Notes: generated by a model from the letters alone, not told the origin. Shown: positions 44,458-54,948, numbered from the stretch's first letter. The stretch is DNA of 64,000 bases from Nitrospirota bacterium (GCA_021789595.1 JAJYJJ010000002.1:62001-126000); one strand, 5' to 3'. Translations and numbers: made by a program.

Positions 44458-46188
44458 ATGAAGAACCAGGAGATTGCAAAGCTCTTTAATGACATCGCCG
44501 ACCTGCTTGAGATAAAGGGAGAAAATCCTTTCAGGATAAGGGCATATCGAAAGGCCGCCCAGAATATAGAGGCACTGACAAAAGATGTAGCAGAGGCATC
44601 AAGAGATGAACTTACAAATGTCCCTGGTATAGGTGATGACCTTGCAGGCAAGATACAGGAGTATGTCAGGACAGGGCAGTTGAGATTCTATGAAGACCTG
44701 AAGAAAGAGGTTCCAGATGGCCTTGCAGTAATGCTGACTGTGCCAAGCCTCGGCCCAAAGACAGCAAAACTATTATATGACAAACTCAAGGTTAAGGACA
44801 TTGATGAGCTTGAACATCTGGCCAGGGAGCACAGGCTAAGGGGTCTTCCAGGCATACAGGCAAAGACAGAGGAGAATATCCTCAAGGGCATCGAGATGAT
44901 AAAGAGGGGCAGGGAACGCCAGCCCCTCGGCAGGGTTCTCCCCATTGCAGAGGATATCCTGAGGCACCTGAAGAAGGCGCCGATAAAACAGTTGAGCCTT
45001 GCAGGGAGCCTGAGGAGATGGAAGGACACCATCAAGGACATAGACATCCTCGCAACCTCTGACAACCCAAAGGAGGTCATGAGATCATTTGTCCATCTTC
45101 CGCATGTAAAGGATATCCTGATGCAGGGGCCGACAAAATCGAGCGTGATCATTAAGGAAGACATTCAGGTAGACCTGAGGGTTGTTGAGGACGACAGCTT
45201 TGGCGCCGCACTTGCATATTTTACAGGCAGCAAGGCACACAACATAAGGCTGAGGGAGATGGCAGTAAGACAGGGGCTAAAGATAAATGAGTATGGCATC
45301 TTCAGAGGAGACGATAAGAAGGTCGGCGGTAAACACGAGGAGGACATATACAGGGTCCTCGGTCTTCCATATATACCGCCTGAGTTAAGGGAAGACACAG
45401 GTGAGGTAGAGGCCGCAATTGAGGGAAGGCTGCCAGATCTAATTGAGCTTAAGAACATAAAGGGCGACCTCCATGTCCACAGTAACCATAGCGATGGGAG
45501 TCACAGCATAGAGACCCTGGTAGAGGCTGCAATTCAGCGGGGATACGAATATATTGCCATAACAGACCACTCCAAGGGTCTTGGTATTGCAAGGGGATTA
45601 AATGAAGAGAGGTTATTGGATGAAAAAAAAGAGGTAGAGGCCTTAAACAAAAAGCTAAAAGGCTTCAGTCTTATTATGGGTGTTGAGGTAGATATAAGGA
45701 GCGATGGGCATATGGATATTGACGATGAGGTCTTATCAAGGCTTGATATAGTTGTTGCATCCATACATTCGGGCTTCAGACAATCAAGGCAGCAGCTTAC
45801 AAAGAGGCTTATCTCTGCAATGAAAAACCCCTGCGTCTCTATCATCGCGCATCCAACAGGAAGGCTCATTGGTGAGAGGGATGCATACGAGGTGGACATG
45901 GATGAGTTTCTGAGGGTTGCTAAGGAAACAGGAACAGCCATAGAGATAAACGCCTACCCGCTAAGACTTGACCTTAATGACACATACTCAAAGAGGGCAA
46001 AGCAGATGGGGATACCCCTTGTCATAAGCACAGATACACATATAACGAACCAGTTTGACTACATGGCATATGGGGTCTCCATCGCAAGAAGGGGATGGCT
46101 TGAAAAGACAGATGTCCTGAACACCCTGCCCCATAATAGGCTTATAAAGAGACTTAAGGCGAAAGGAGATAGAAAGGGCATCACTTAA
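44458..46188 (+). CDS. polX: DNA polymerase X family protein with PHP domain
   Basis: 576-residue bacterial PolX for base-excision and gap repair. Order: an N-terminal 8-kDa-like helical domain, HhH motifs (VPGIGDDLAGKIQEYV; VPSLGPKTAKLLYDKL), the nucleotidyltransferase palm with GSLRRWKDTIKDIDILA carrying two of the catalytic Asp residues and DLRVVEDDSF carrying the third, and a C-terminal PHP phosphoesterase domain starting DLHVHSNHSDG with further metal ligands (ITDHS, IIAHP, STDTH). The length is typical. It overlaps rarA convergently by four bases. Confidence 0.95.
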   Translation: MKNQEIAKLFNDIADLLEIKGENPFRIRAYRKAAQNIEALTKDVAEASRDELTNVPGIGDDLAGKIQEYVRTGQLRFYEDLKKEVPDGLAVMLTVPSLGPKTAKLLYDKLKVKDIDELEHLAREHRLRGLPGIQAKTEENILKGIEMIKRGRERQPLGRVLPIAEDILRHLKKAPIKQLSLAGSLRRWKDTIKDIDILATSDNPKEVMRSFVHLPHVKDILMQGPTKSSVIIKEDIQVDLRVVEDDSFGAALAYFTGSKAHNIRLREMAVRQGLKINEYGIFRGDDKKVGGKHEEDIYRVLGLPYIPPELREDTGEVEAAIEGRLPDLIELKNIKGDLHVHSNHSDGSHSIETLVEAAIQRGYEYIAITDHSKGLGIARGLNEERLLDEKKEVEALNKKLKGFSLIMGVEVDIRSDGHMDIDDEVLSRLDIVVASIHSGFRQSRQQLTKRLISAMKNPCVSIIAHPTGRLIGERDAYEVDMDEFLRVAKETGTAIEINAYPLRLDLNDTYSKRAKQMGIPLVISTDTHITNQFDYMAYGVSIARRGWLEKTDVLNTLPHNRLIKRLKAKGDRKGIT

Positions 46189-47426
46189 GGGGTATAGTAT
46201 TTCTTCTTTTTTTGCATATAGTTCTGCTCCACATATCCGCCATAATCATGAGGGTACTTATAGCCTTTTCCATGGCCTAATTTCTCAGCACCAGGGTAAT
46301 GGCTGTCCTTTAAATGGTCAGGAACCTCCATGGTCTGTTCATTTTCAATATCCTCCATCGCTGCCTCTATTGCCCTATAACAGGCATTGCTTTTAGGTGC
46401 CCTGGCAATGTAGATGGCAGCCTGTGCAAGGGGTATTCTTGCCTCAGGCATCCCTATGAACTCCGCTGCCCTTAGTGCGGATGTGGCAATCACAAGGGCC
46501 ATGGGGTCTGCATCTCCAACATCCTCAGATGCACATATCACAATACGCCTTGCTATGAACCGCGGGTCTTCCCCTGCATAGAGCATCTTTGCGAGATAGT
46601 AGATTGCTGCATCAGGGTCAGAACCCCGCATGCTCTTTATAAAGGCTGATATGGTATCATAGTGCTGGTCGCCCTTTTTATCATAGACTATGACCTTTTT
46701 CTGTATAGACTCTTCCGCTGTCCGGACTGTTATATGTATGCTGCCATTTTCATCAGGGGCGGTTGTAAGGACAGCTATCTCCAGCGCTGATAGGGCCTTT
46801 CTTGCATCTCCATCTGACATCTTTGCAATATGTCTTAATGCATCTTCTTCTGTAATTATCTTTAGATTGCCGAGCCCCCGCTCTTTATCCTGAATTGCAT
46901 TATTCAGGATATTCAAAATTTCTTCCTGCGTAAGCGGCTTTAATTCAAACACCTGGCTTCTTGAAAGCAGGGCGCTGTTTACATAAAAGAATGGGTTTTC
47001 AACTGTTGCTGCTATCAATGTGATATTGCCCTCTTCCACATCCGGCAGCAGTGCATCCTGCTGGAGTTTGTTAAATCTGTGTATCTCATCGAGGAATAAG
47101 ATGGTGCGGATACCTTTTGCCTTTCTCATCCTCGCAGCCTGAATCACCTTCCTCAGCTCATCAAGCCCTGCAGTGGCGGCATTGAGCCATTCAAAGTGGG
47201 CCATTGTCTTTGCAGCAATCACCCTTGCCAGCGCAGTCTTACCTGTGCCTGGAGGCCCGTATAGGATTAAAGATGTAACCCTATCGGCATCGATGGCCCT
47301 CCTGAGGAGCTTGCCTTTACCAAGGATGTGTTCCTGCCCTATATATTCATCAATTGCTACAGGACACATGCGATATGCGAGAGGTTCAAGGGGTTGACTT
47401 GAGGCATTATCTTTAAAAAGCTCCAT
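46185..47426 (-). CDS. rarA: RarA/MgsA, replication-associated AAA+ ATPase
   Basis: 413-residue homologue of the clamp-loader ATPases that acts at stalled forks. Residues ~1-30 contain the RMCPVAIDEYIGQEHILG segment. Walker A is GPPGTGKTALA near residue 57, Walker B is FLDEIHRFNK, and sensor 1 is AATVENPFFYVNSALLSR. The C-terminal tetramerisation part has GSDPDAAIYYLAKMLYAGEDPRF and ends with a HYPGAEKLGHGKGYKYPHD segment, all family-typical. It is transcribed toward polX and divergently from pncB. Confidence 0.95.
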   Translation of the reverse strand: MELFKDNASSQPLEPLAYRMCPVAIDEYIGQEHILGKGKLLRRAIDADRVTSLILYGPPGTGKTALARVIAAKTMAHFEWLNAATAGLDELRKVIQAARMRKAKGIRTILFLDEIHRFNKLQQDALLPDVEEGNITLIAATVENPFFYVNSALLSRSQVFELKPLTQEEILNILNNAIQDKERGLGNLKIITEEDALRHIAKMSDGDARKALSALEIAVLTTAPDENGSIHITVRTAEESIQKKVIVYDKKGDQHYDTISAFIKSMRGSDPDAAIYYLAKMLYAGEDPRFIARRIVICASEDVGDADPMALVIATSALRAAEFIGMPEARIPLAQAAIYIARAPKSNACYRAIEAAMEDIENEQTMEVPDHLKDSHYPGAEKLGHGKGYKYPHDYGGYVEQNYMQKKKKYYTP

Positions 47427-47513
47427 ATAAGAATTTACCCTTTCTTATGGAATATGTCCAGCCTTATGTTAAAATGTGATTAAAATCGGCTGTTACCAGG
47501 AGGGCATTCAAGC

Positions 47514-48674
47514 ATGTTTCATACAGCAGACCCAGAGGATATAATCAATGGAAGGATCACAGATGTATATTTTGAAAGAACGGTAAAGATCCTAAAGGCA
47601 AGGGGTATAGATAAGACGGTCAAAGCAGAGTTCATTGCCAAGTCCCTGCCAGATGGCTGGCCATGGGCAGTGCTTGCAGGGATAGAGGAGGTCTCATACC
47701 TGATGAAAAATCTCAACATAAAGGTAAGGACAATGAAAGAGGGGACGGTGTTTTATCCATATGAGCCTGTTATGGAGATAGAGGGCAGATATCTTGATTT
47801 CTGTGTCTATGAAACAGCGCTCCTCGGCCTTATCTGCCAGGCGTCGGGCATTGCCACCCAGGCAGCGAGGTTTAAGCGGTTGGCAGGCGAAAAACTCGTT
47901 ATAAGTTTTGGTGCTCGAAGGATGCATCCAATCCTTGCACCGATGATAGAAAGGAATGCATATATAGGAGGATGCGATGGCGTTGCCGTTGTAAAGAGCG
48001 GCGAGCTTATAGGGGAAGACCCGATGGGGACAATGCCGCATGCCCTTATAATATGCATTGGCAATACCGTTGATGCTATAAAGGCATATGATGAGGTGCT
48101 TGACCCCAGGTTCAAGAGGGTTGCACTCATAGATACATTCCTCGACGAAAAGTTTGAGGCATTAAATGTAGCAGAGGCCATGGGAGAAAAACTCTTTGGC
48201 ATAAGGCTCGATACACCCTCATCGAGGAGAGGGGATTTCTTCAGGATACTTGAGGAGGTCAGATGGGAGCTTGATCTCAGGGGCTTTAACCATGTCAAGC
48301 TCTTTGTAAGCGGCGGGATAAAAGAGGCAGATATCTCTGTATTAAACCCCTTTGTTGATGCCTATGGCATCGGCACCTCCATAAGCAATGCCCCTGTTGT
48401 TGATTTTGCCATGGATATAATGGAGGTAGAAGGCATGCCCCTTGCCAAGAGAGGTAAATGGTCAGGCTCTAAGAGGGTATTACGCTGCCCTTCATGCAAT
48501 AGCAGAAAAATAGTCCCGAACAGGGCAATGGATTATAGATGCGAATGTGGAGATACATATGAAGACATCCTTATACCCCTTTACGATAAGGGTAAGGTCC
48601 TCCATGAACCTGCAAGGCCTGTTGAACTTAGAGGCTATGTGCAGACACAGACCTCGAGGCTTGCTCTCTCTTAA
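47514..48674 (+). CDS. pncB: Nicotinate phosphoribosyltransferase, archaeal-like type with zinc ribbon
   Basis: 386-residue enzyme of NAD salvage making nicotinate mononucleotide. Family landmarks are FHTADPEDIINGRITDVYF, SFGARRMHPILAPMIERNAY, the PMGTMPHALI segment, and the phosphoribosyl site LFVSGGIKEADI. The last ~60 residues hold a zinc ribbon (CPSCNSRK ... CECGD), seen in the compact type common in Archaea and some bacteria and absent from E. coli PncB. AGGAGGG lies nine bases before the ATG. It overlaps the EamA transporter by one base. Confidence 0.9.
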   Translation: MFHTADPEDIINGRITDVYFERTVKILKARGIDKTVKAEFIAKSLPDGWPWAVLAGIEEVSYLMKNLNIKVRTMKEGTVFYPYEPVMEIEGRYLDFCVYETALLGLICQASGIATQAARFKRLAGEKLVISFGARRMHPILAPMIERNAYIGGCDGVAVVKSGELIGEDPMGTMPHALIICIGNTVDAIKAYDEVLDPRFKRVALIDTFLDEKFEALNVAEAMGEKLFGIRLDTPSSRRGDFFRILEEVRWELDLRGFNHVKLFVSGGIKEADISVLNPFVDAYGIGTSISNAPVVDFAMDIMEVEGMPLAKRGKWSGSKRVLRCPSCNSRKIVPNRAMDYRCECGDTYEDILIPLYDKGKVLHEPARPVELRGYVQTQTSRLALS

Positions 48675-49531
48675 TGGGAAACTTCAAGGTTGTTGCTGCT
48701 ATCCTCATATGGAGCTCCCTTGGGATCATAGTCAGATGGGCAGGTATCCCCGTTATAGAGATAATATTCTATTCCTCACTCATAGCAATTATCCCGCAGA
48801 GCCTCATACTGCTTGGATACGGTAAATTTAAGGGTTTGCGGCTGATGGATAGTAATAACCGTTATCTACTCATATCTATAGGAATTTGCTATATAGTAAA
48901 TTCATTTCTCTATTACTACTCCCTTACCCACACATCCATTGCCAATGCAGTATTAACACATTACACAGCACCTGTCTTTGTTGCAGTGTTTGCACCTGTC
49001 TTTCTAAGCGAAAAGACATCTATTGCTGTCCTTTATTCCATAGTCATTGCATCCATTGGTCTTTACCTGATGTTCGGGACAGTGTCTCTATCTGACAGAG
49101 AGATACCCGGCGTATGGGCAGGGCTGGCATCAGGCGTTGTTTATGCAATGATAATACTTATAATGCGCACTTTAGCGCAGAAGTACGATTCTCTCCTCAT
49201 AGTCTTCCTCCAGAATGTGGTTGTCATTACTGTGCTTTTACCTGTAATAATAAACTTCCGTATGCCGTGGGATGCCATACCTTTTCTTTTGGTCCTCGGC
49301 ATAGTGCATTCAACCATTGCCCCATTTCTTTATCTTGAAGGGTTAAAGACAGTAAGGGCTAATGAGGCAGCAGTGCTCGGCTATTTTGAGCCGCTCGGCG
49401 CCATAACCCTTGGTGCAGTCTTCTTCTCTGAGGTCCCATCACTAAAGGCCCTGTTTGGCGGACTCATGATTATTGCATCAGGTTATCTGATATTAAGAGA
49501 CAGCAGAGATAGTAAAAGCAAGGGAAGTTGA
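48674..49531 (+). CDS. EamA/DMT-superfamily transporter
   Basis: 285-residue inner-membrane protein with about ten hydrophobic helices in two EamA repeats. The first repeat ends with VFAPVFLSEKTS and the second with GYFEPLGAITLGAVFFSEVPS, the classic paired motif. Drug/metabolite transporters export amino acids, nucleosides or other small metabolites; substrate is not predictable here. Co-translation with pncB (TAATG overlap) makes a nicotinate-related or NAD-precursor substrate worth considering, but that is inference. ribD begins 32 bases downstream. Confidence 0.85.
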   Translation: MGNFKVVAAILIWSSLGIIVRWAGIPVIEIIFYSSLIAIIPQSLILLGYGKFKGLRLMDSNNRYLLISIGICYIVNSFLYYYSLTHTSIANAVLTHYTAPVFVAVFAPVFLSEKTSIAVLYSIVIASIGLYLMFGTVSLSDREIPGVWAGLASGVVYAMIILIMRTLAQKYDSLLIVFLQNVVVITVLLPVIINFRMPWDAIPFLLVLGIVHSTIAPFLYLEGLKTVRANEAAVLGYFEPLGAITLGAVFFSEVPSLKALFGGLMIIASGYLILRDSRDSKSKGS

Positions 49532-49563
49532 CAAAGCCCCATATTTTAAGAAAAATAAACCAT

Positions 49564-50676
49564 ATGGATGACAGCCTGTATATGAAGAAGACCATTGAAC
49601 TTGCCCTGAAGGCAAAGGGAAGGACAAGCCCTAATCCGATGGTCGGCGCCCTTGTTGTAAAGGACGAGAAGGTCATTGCATCAGGGTATCACAAAAAGGC
49701 AGGTACACCCCATGCAGAGGTCATTGCATTGAATAAGGCAGCCAGCTCAGCAAGGGGTGCAACACTCTATGTAAACCTTGAACCCTGCTGTCACATCGAA
49801 AAGAGAACCCCGCCGTGCACAAAGGCCATCATAGAAAGCAGGATAAAAAGGGTAGTTGTTGGAACACTGGACCCAAATCCAAAGGTCTCTGGAAAGGGCA
49901 TTGATGAGCTAAGGCATAGCGGCATCAGGGTTGATGTTGGCGTTATGGAAGAGGAGGCAAAAAGACTGAATATGGCATTTATAAAATACATAACGCAGTC
50001 CATGCCATTTGTAATAATGAAGGTAGCCCAGAGCCTTGATGGAAAGATTGCAACAGCATCGGGGGAATCAAGATGGATAACAGGGGAAAAATCAAGGCTT
50101 ATGGCGCACAGGTTAAGGAATGAGGTCGATGCTGTAATGGTTGGTATAGGCACAGTGCTTAAGGATGATCCAGCACTCACCACAAGGATCCCGGATGGCA
50201 GAGACCCATACAGGGTAATTGTTGACAGCTCTTTGAGGATACCTCTATCGGCAAAGGCACTTATTGAGCCCTCAAAGGTGATTATAGCTGTAACAGAGCG
50301 CGCACCTCAGGATAAAAGGGATGTGCTGAAGGAAATGGGAGTAGATATAATAATTCTGAAACATGAAGACGGCGAGGTTCCTTTGAAGAGCCTCATGCGG
50401 GAATTGGCCAAAAGGGAGATCTTAACCCTGATGATAGAGGGCGGCTCTTCAATAAATGCCTCTGCCTTAAGAGAAGGTATAGTTGATAAGGCAATGTTTT
50501 TCATCTCGTCAAAGATAATCGGAGGAAAACACTCTATCGCATCAGTTGGCGGCATTGGGCCAGAGACGCTCAGGGATGTAGTAACATTGTCAGATCTGAA
50601 GATAAGAAGGATAGCGGAAGATGTGCTCATAGAAGGCTATACCCCCTTTTTCGATCACTGGTTCTACCACAGATAA
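49564..50676 (+). CDS. ribD: RibD, bifunctional riboflavin deaminase/reductase
   Basis: 370-residue enzyme for two steps of riboflavin synthesis. N-terminal deaminase: TSPNPMVGALVV, HAEVIAL (zinc His and catalytic Glu), and the PCCHIEKRTPPC zinc motif, where the usual PCSH-x-GRTPPC is varied. C-terminal reductase: VAQSLDGKIATASGESRWITG and IEGGSSINASALREG. The ATG at 49564 matches the family start; a TTG twelve codons earlier overlaps the EamA stop but sits too close to its ribosome-binding sequence. No ribE, ribA or ribH is adjacent, and I see no FMN riboswitch. Confidence 0.94.
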   Translation: MDDSLYMKKTIELALKAKGRTSPNPMVGALVVKDEKVIASGYHKKAGTPHAEVIALNKAASSARGATLYVNLEPCCHIEKRTPPCTKAIIESRIKRVVVGTLDPNPKVSGKGIDELRHSGIRVDVGVMEEEAKRLNMAFIKYITQSMPFVIMKVAQSLDGKIATASGESRWITGEKSRLMAHRLRNEVDAVMVGIGTVLKDDPALTTRIPDGRDPYRVIVDSSLRIPLSAKALIEPSKVIIAVTERAPQDKRDVLKEMGVDIIILKHEDGEVPLKSLMRELAKREILTLMIEGGSSINASALREGIVDKAMFFISSKIIGGKHSIASVGGIGPETLRDVVTLSDLKIRRIAEDVLIEGYTPFFDHWFYHR

Positions 50677-50725
50677 AAGAGCAGTTAAGTAGATTTTTTA
50701 TATACCTTCTGCTAACATTGATTCT

Positions 50726-51703
50726 ATGGGCAATGCAATAGAGGAAAGGGACAATGCAATAACAGGGGTCCTTGTTTCTGTTGTTATTGCCATGATAGCC
50801 TTCTTGCTTTCCAACCTCCACAGGGCACTTGACTCTTTAGTAGTGTCCATCATCATCGGCATCCTTTTCAGGAATATCTTTGACAACAGGCTCGGCCTTG
50901 AAAGGGGGATTTCACTCGTCATAAGATATGCTATACCCATTGGTATTGCATCCTATGGAACACAGCTCACCTTTAAAGGCGGTACATTCATCTTTTGGCT
51001 TCAGGCATTAATACCCCTTCTCCTATTGTTTTCTCTGACGATAGTATTTTCGAGGATATTCGGATTAACCCAAAACCTGAGACTACTTCTTGCCTCAGGG
51101 CTTTCTATATGCGGAGCATCTGCCATCGCTATAGTCTCACCGCTCATAAAGGCAAAGGATGAGGAGACATCCATAGCTGTCATATCCATTACTGCTGTAG
51201 GGCTTATAGGCGTTCTCTTTTATCCAATGATTATGGACTGGTTTAAGATACCTGAAAGGGTATTTGCCTTTCTTACAGGCGCAACGCTTCCGATGCTTGG
51301 CCAGGTAGAGCTTGTCTCAGCTACTGCAGGCAAGGCAGCGTTCATGCTCGCTACACAGATTAAGCTCCTGAGGATAGCCACCCTGGGGATATTCATCCCG
51401 ATTATCTTTTACCTCTATAGAAAGGAAGACGGTAAAAAACTCTATCTTCCATGGTATATAATAGTATTTGTGGTCTCAGCAATAGCCTTTAATCTTATAG
51501 GGTATCTCCACAGTATTAGGGGCTATATAGAACCCATAAGCAGATTCTCCCTGTCTGCTGGTATTGCAGCGATTGGGTTATCAGTAAATCTCGAGAGCAT
51601 AATGGAAATAGGGCCAAAACCATTAATAGTTCACCTGATTTCATGGATTATTGTGGTCTTCCTGGTATTAACAGCCTTTCAATATATACTGCCAAATATA
51701 TAA
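50726..51703 (+). CDS. UPF0324/YeiH family membrane protein (putative sulfate exporter family)
   Basis: 325-residue polytopic membrane protein with about nine or ten helices. Typical segments are LVVSIIIGILFRN, YAIPIGIASYGTQLTF, LLLASGLSICGASAIAIVSPLIKAKDEET, and ATLPMLGQVELVSATAGKAA. The family is often labelled 'putative sulfate exporter', but the substrate has not been settled. Its stop overlaps the start of a large sensor kinase (TAATG), so kinase and transporter are co-expressed. No Shine-Dalgarno sequence precedes the ATG; a TAACAT box lies seven bases upstream. Confidence 0.85.
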   Translation: MGNAIEERDNAITGVLVSVVIAMIAFLLSNLHRALDSLVVSIIIGILFRNIFDNRLGLERGISLVIRYAIPIGIASYGTQLTFKGGTFIFWLQALIPLLLLFSLTIVFSRIFGLTQNLRLLLASGLSICGASAIAIVSPLIKAKDEETSIAVISITAVGLIGVLFYPMIMDWFKIPERVFAFLTGATLPMLGQVELVSATAGKAAFMLATQIKLLRIATLGIFIPIIFYLYRKEDGKKLYLPWYIIVFVVSAIAFNLIGYLHSIRGYIEPISRFSLSAGIAAIGLSVNLESIMEIGPKPLIVHLISWIIVVFLVLTAFQYILPNI

Positions 51704-54700
51704 TGCTTAGAAGTGTATTCCATAAGGTGTTTTTATCATTCCTTTTTTTTGCAATAACCTTGTTTGTCCCATTCAGCCTGACAATACAACATACATTGGA
51801 AAAGGGCATAGAGAAAGAGGAAAAGGCTGAGGATGTCCTTTCAAAATCTGAGGCTCATAAAAAGATAATAGGCGATACAACGGAAAATATAGGCATATTT
51901 GCCTTCTACGGGTTTTTCCTCTCATTTATACTCTCGCTGTTTTTTGCAAGGGGGATACTAAGGCCGCTGAAAAACCTCTCAACAGGCGTAAAAAGGATAA
52001 AAGATGGAGACCTTGACATCGAATTGCCAATCCTGACAGTAGATGAGTTTGGCGAAATCACCAATACCTTCAATGACATGACAGCCACCCTCAAAAGCTA
52101 TACAGAAGACCTGAAGAAAAAAGACCTGTATATAAGCTATATGCTCGACCCCCTCTGGGTTGTCGATGAAGATAATATTGTCACAGATATAAACCCTGCC
52201 TTTACAAGACTCTTAGGTTATGAAAGGGCTGAGGCAGTCGGAAGACCAATATATGACTTCTTTGATGTAGAGAACCAGGCGATCATGAGGCATCAGATAG
52301 AGGAAAAGAGGGAAAAGGGGATCTCTGATATATACGAGATAACCATAAGGGCAAAGGATGGCAGTGGGATACCAATACTCATGAGCGGCTCACCTATTCT
52401 TGAGGGTGAAAGGGTAATAGGGAAGATTGGCGTTCTAAAGGACTTCAGGGAGCAGAAGAAGCTAAGGGACGAACTAAGGGAGGCCAACGAATACCTTGAG
52501 ACAATTATGGATAGCATAGAGGACACTCTCATCGTCATAGACAGGGACTTCAGGGTTGTTGCAGCAAACCAGGCTATTTACCATCAAGCAGGTGGAAAGG
52601 ATAAGGCTGTAGGACAGCGCTGTTATAACCTGACTCACGGCCTACCCAGACCCTGCTGGCCTGATGAAGAGGAATGTCCTGTAAAGATGGTCTTTGAGGC
52701 AGGCAGAACCTTCCGCACAATCCACGAGCATCTAACACCTTCAGGCAAGAGGTTTTATGAGATACTTGCCTGCCCCATAAAGGACGAAAGAGGTGAGGTA
52801 TATCAGGTGATTGAGCTCATGCGGGATGTCACAGACAGGAAGATGCTTGAGGATGATATCATACAAAGGAATAAAGAGTTATCTGCGATTAACTCCATTG
52901 CAACGGTATTAAACAGATCCCTTAATCAGGATGAGATTATCGGAGAGGTTCTGAACAGGCTCATCGATCTCTTCAAGATGGATGGTGGAGGCGTATTTTT
53001 ATTTGATGAGTCGAGGAAAGAACTGTTCTGTGTTCATCATAAGGGCATATCCGATGATTTTGTAAAACAGATTGGAAGGGTAAAGTACGGGGCTGACATC
53101 CCCGGGAGGGTTGCTGCTACAGGACAGCCAATTACAACTCTTGACCTCTCAAAAGACCCAAGGGTTGAAAGGGGCGTGCTCAAGCACTCAGGGATTAAGG
53201 GTTATTGCTGCACCCCTGTTAAAGGTAAAGAGAGGATCATTGGTGTATTCTGCCTTTTTAGCTATAAAACCCATATCTTTACTCCTGAAGAGGAGCGGAT
53301 TCTCAACTCCATAGGAGATATGACAGGGGTTTCCCTTGAGAACATAAAGCTCTATGACAGGATGCGGGGATTATACGAATTCCTGAAAACAAGGAGAGAG
53401 TTAGAACAGGGGCTTCTCATGAGGCTTTCTGACCGCCTTGTGAGTGCATTGAATATGCAGGAGATGATGGACTCCTCCGTATCCCTGGCAAAGGATTCTA
53501 TAAAGGCGGATTTTGCATGGCTCCTTATGCTTGATGCAGCAGGCAACCTCATACTCGGCTCTGTAAGGGACGATACCATCATGGGTGGTATTCATACCAT
53601 TATCTATCCAAAGGAAACAAGCTCATTTGAGGCATATGCGATTGAGCACGGCAGCCCGATAGGGATGGCTATTGATGAAGAGACAAGATTTTATATCTGC
53701 CCAGCGGTAAAAGAAAAGGGATTTAAATCTGTCCTTGCTATCCCCTTAATAGTCGGGCAGCGCGCCCTTGGGGTGCTTTCCATTTACTTCTACAGCCGGA
53801 GGGATTTCGAGGAAGAGGAGCTCCATTTTATACAGCTTATAACAGGGGTTCTGGCCCTTACCCTCGAACGCTCAGATCTCTATGAGAGGATGCTCATTGA
53901 AAAGGGGATGGCAGAGATAATCCTGCAGAGCATCACCGACGGCGTATATACACTTGATAAGGATGGTTGTGTAACTTCAATAAACATGGCTGCCTCAAAT
54001 ATCTTGGGCGTATCCCCGCAACAGGCCATTGGAAGGCCATGTCGTGAGGTAATCAGCCACAGTGATGAGGAGTTCATGATATTGTGCGGCGGTGAATGTC
54101 CAATAGGGAGCACCTTATTGAATGAGGTGCCATCCAGGGCAGAACTCATCCTCCGCAGGGGAGATAAGGAAATACCGTTACTGGTAAGCTGCTCTCCACT
54201 TCTTGACCCGAAGGGTGAACCCATCGGAGCTGTACATGTCTTCAGGGATATAACTAAAGAGAAGGAGATAGACAGGATGAAGACAGACTTTGTCCGGGCT
54301 GTCTCCCACGAATTCAGAACACCCCTGTCTGCAATTGTAGGTATGACGGAGATGCTCCTTGGAGAGGAGGTCAAAGGGGAAAGGTCAAAGGAATACCTGA
54401 AAACTATTTATCAGGAGGGCCAGAGATTGTCGCATATGGTCTCTGACCTGCTTGATATAGCAAAGATAGAGCGCGGGAAGATAGCCCTGAAGGAGGTAGA
54501 TATAGACCCTGTGAAACTTATAGAAGCCTCGGTTCAACCATTTATCTCCATGGCTAAGGAAAAGAATATCGAGTTATCGTATAATGTAGAGGATGGTACG
54601 CCAGAGCTGAAGGGCGATGCTGATTTCCTGAAGCAGGTCATTATAAACCTGATTTCAAATGCCATGATATACTCGGACAGCGGGGCAAAGGTATGGATTA

Positions 54701-54948
54701 ATATAAAGCCCGTGGACAACACGGTCGAGATCAGCGTGAAGGACACAGGCTGGGGCATTCCAGAGGATGAGCTCCCGCACATCTTTAAACGCTTCTACAG
54801 GGGAAGGGTTAAAGAGAGGATAAAAGGCACAGGCCTTGGCCTCTCTTTATGCCATGAGATTGTGAAGCTGCACGGCGGGGATATCAGGGTTGTCAGCACC
54901 GTTGGCAAGGGCAGTGAATTCACTGTCATTATACCAGAGGAGCGATAA
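51703..54948 (+). CDS. Multidomain membrane histidine kinase (HAMP-PAS-PAS-GAF-GAF-PAS-HisKA-HATPase)
   Basis: 1081-residue sensor kinase. Two membrane helices (about residues 9-29 and 62-84) flank a short periplasmic loop; then a HAMP domain, PAS from ~145, PAS from ~265 (with CPVKMVFEAGRTFRTIHEH), GAF from ~393, GAF from ~570, PAS from ~740, the phospho-acceptor H869 in VSHEFRTP, and an ATPase domain from ~970 with DTGWGIPEDE and GTGLGLSLCHEIV. The start at 51703 shares one base with the upstream stop; a longer frame is possible but would encode unrelated residues. Its partner is very likely the receiver gene overlapping its 3' end. Confidence 0.92.
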   Translation: MLRSVFHKVFLSFLFFAITLFVPFSLTIQHTLEKGIEKEEKAEDVLSKSEAHKKIIGDTTENIGIFAFYGFFLSFILSLFFARGILRPLKNLSTGVKRIKDGDLDIELPILTVDEFGEITNTFNDMTATLKSYTEDLKKKDLYISYMLDPLWVVDEDNIVTDINPAFTRLLGYERAEAVGRPIYDFFDVENQAIMRHQIEEKREKGISDIYEITIRAKDGSGIPILMSGSPILEGERVIGKIGVLKDFREQKKLRDELREANEYLETIMDSIEDTLIVIDRDFRVVAANQAIYHQAGGKDKAVGQRCYNLTHGLPRPCWPDEEECPVKMVFEAGRTFRTIHEHLTPSGKRFYEILACPIKDERGEVYQVIELMRDVTDRKMLEDDIIQRNKELSAINSIATVLNRSLNQDEIIGEVLNRLIDLFKMDGGGVFLFDESRKELFCVHHKGISDDFVKQIGRVKYGADIPGRVAATGQPITTLDLSKDPRVERGVLKHSGIKGYCCTPVKGKERIIGVFCLFSYKTHIFTPEEERILNSIGDMTGVSLENIKLYDRMRGLYEFLKTRRELEQGLLMRLSDRLVSALNMQEMMDSSVSLAKDSIKADFAWLLMLDAAGNLILGSVRDDTIMGGIHTIIYPKETSSFEAYAIEHGSPIGMAIDEETRFYICPAVKEKGFKSVLAIPLIVGQRALGVLSIYFYSRRDFEEEELHFIQLITGVLALTLERSDLYERMLIEKGMAEIILQSITDGVYTLDKDGCVTSINMAASNILGVSPQQAIGRPCREVISHSDEEFMILCGGECPIGSTLLNEVPSRAELILRRGDKEIPLLVSCSPLLDPKGEPIGAVHVFRDITKEKEIDRMKTDFVRAVSHEFRTPLSAIVGMTEMLLGEEVKGERSKEYLKTIYQEGQRLSHMVSDLLDIAKIERGKIALKEVDIDPVKLIEASVQPFISMAKEKNIELSYNVEDGTPELKGDADFLKQVIINLISNAMIYSDSGAKVWINIKPVDNTVEISVKDTGWGIPEDELPHIFKRFYRGRVKERIKGTGLGLSLCHEIVKLHGGDIRVVSTVGKGSEFTVIIPEER

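Noticed and set aside
46690-47397. Long open frames antisense to rarA, clpB, polX and other genes
   Set aside because: They mirror the codon bias of the real gene on the other strand, lack ribosome-binding sites and have no recognisable domains.
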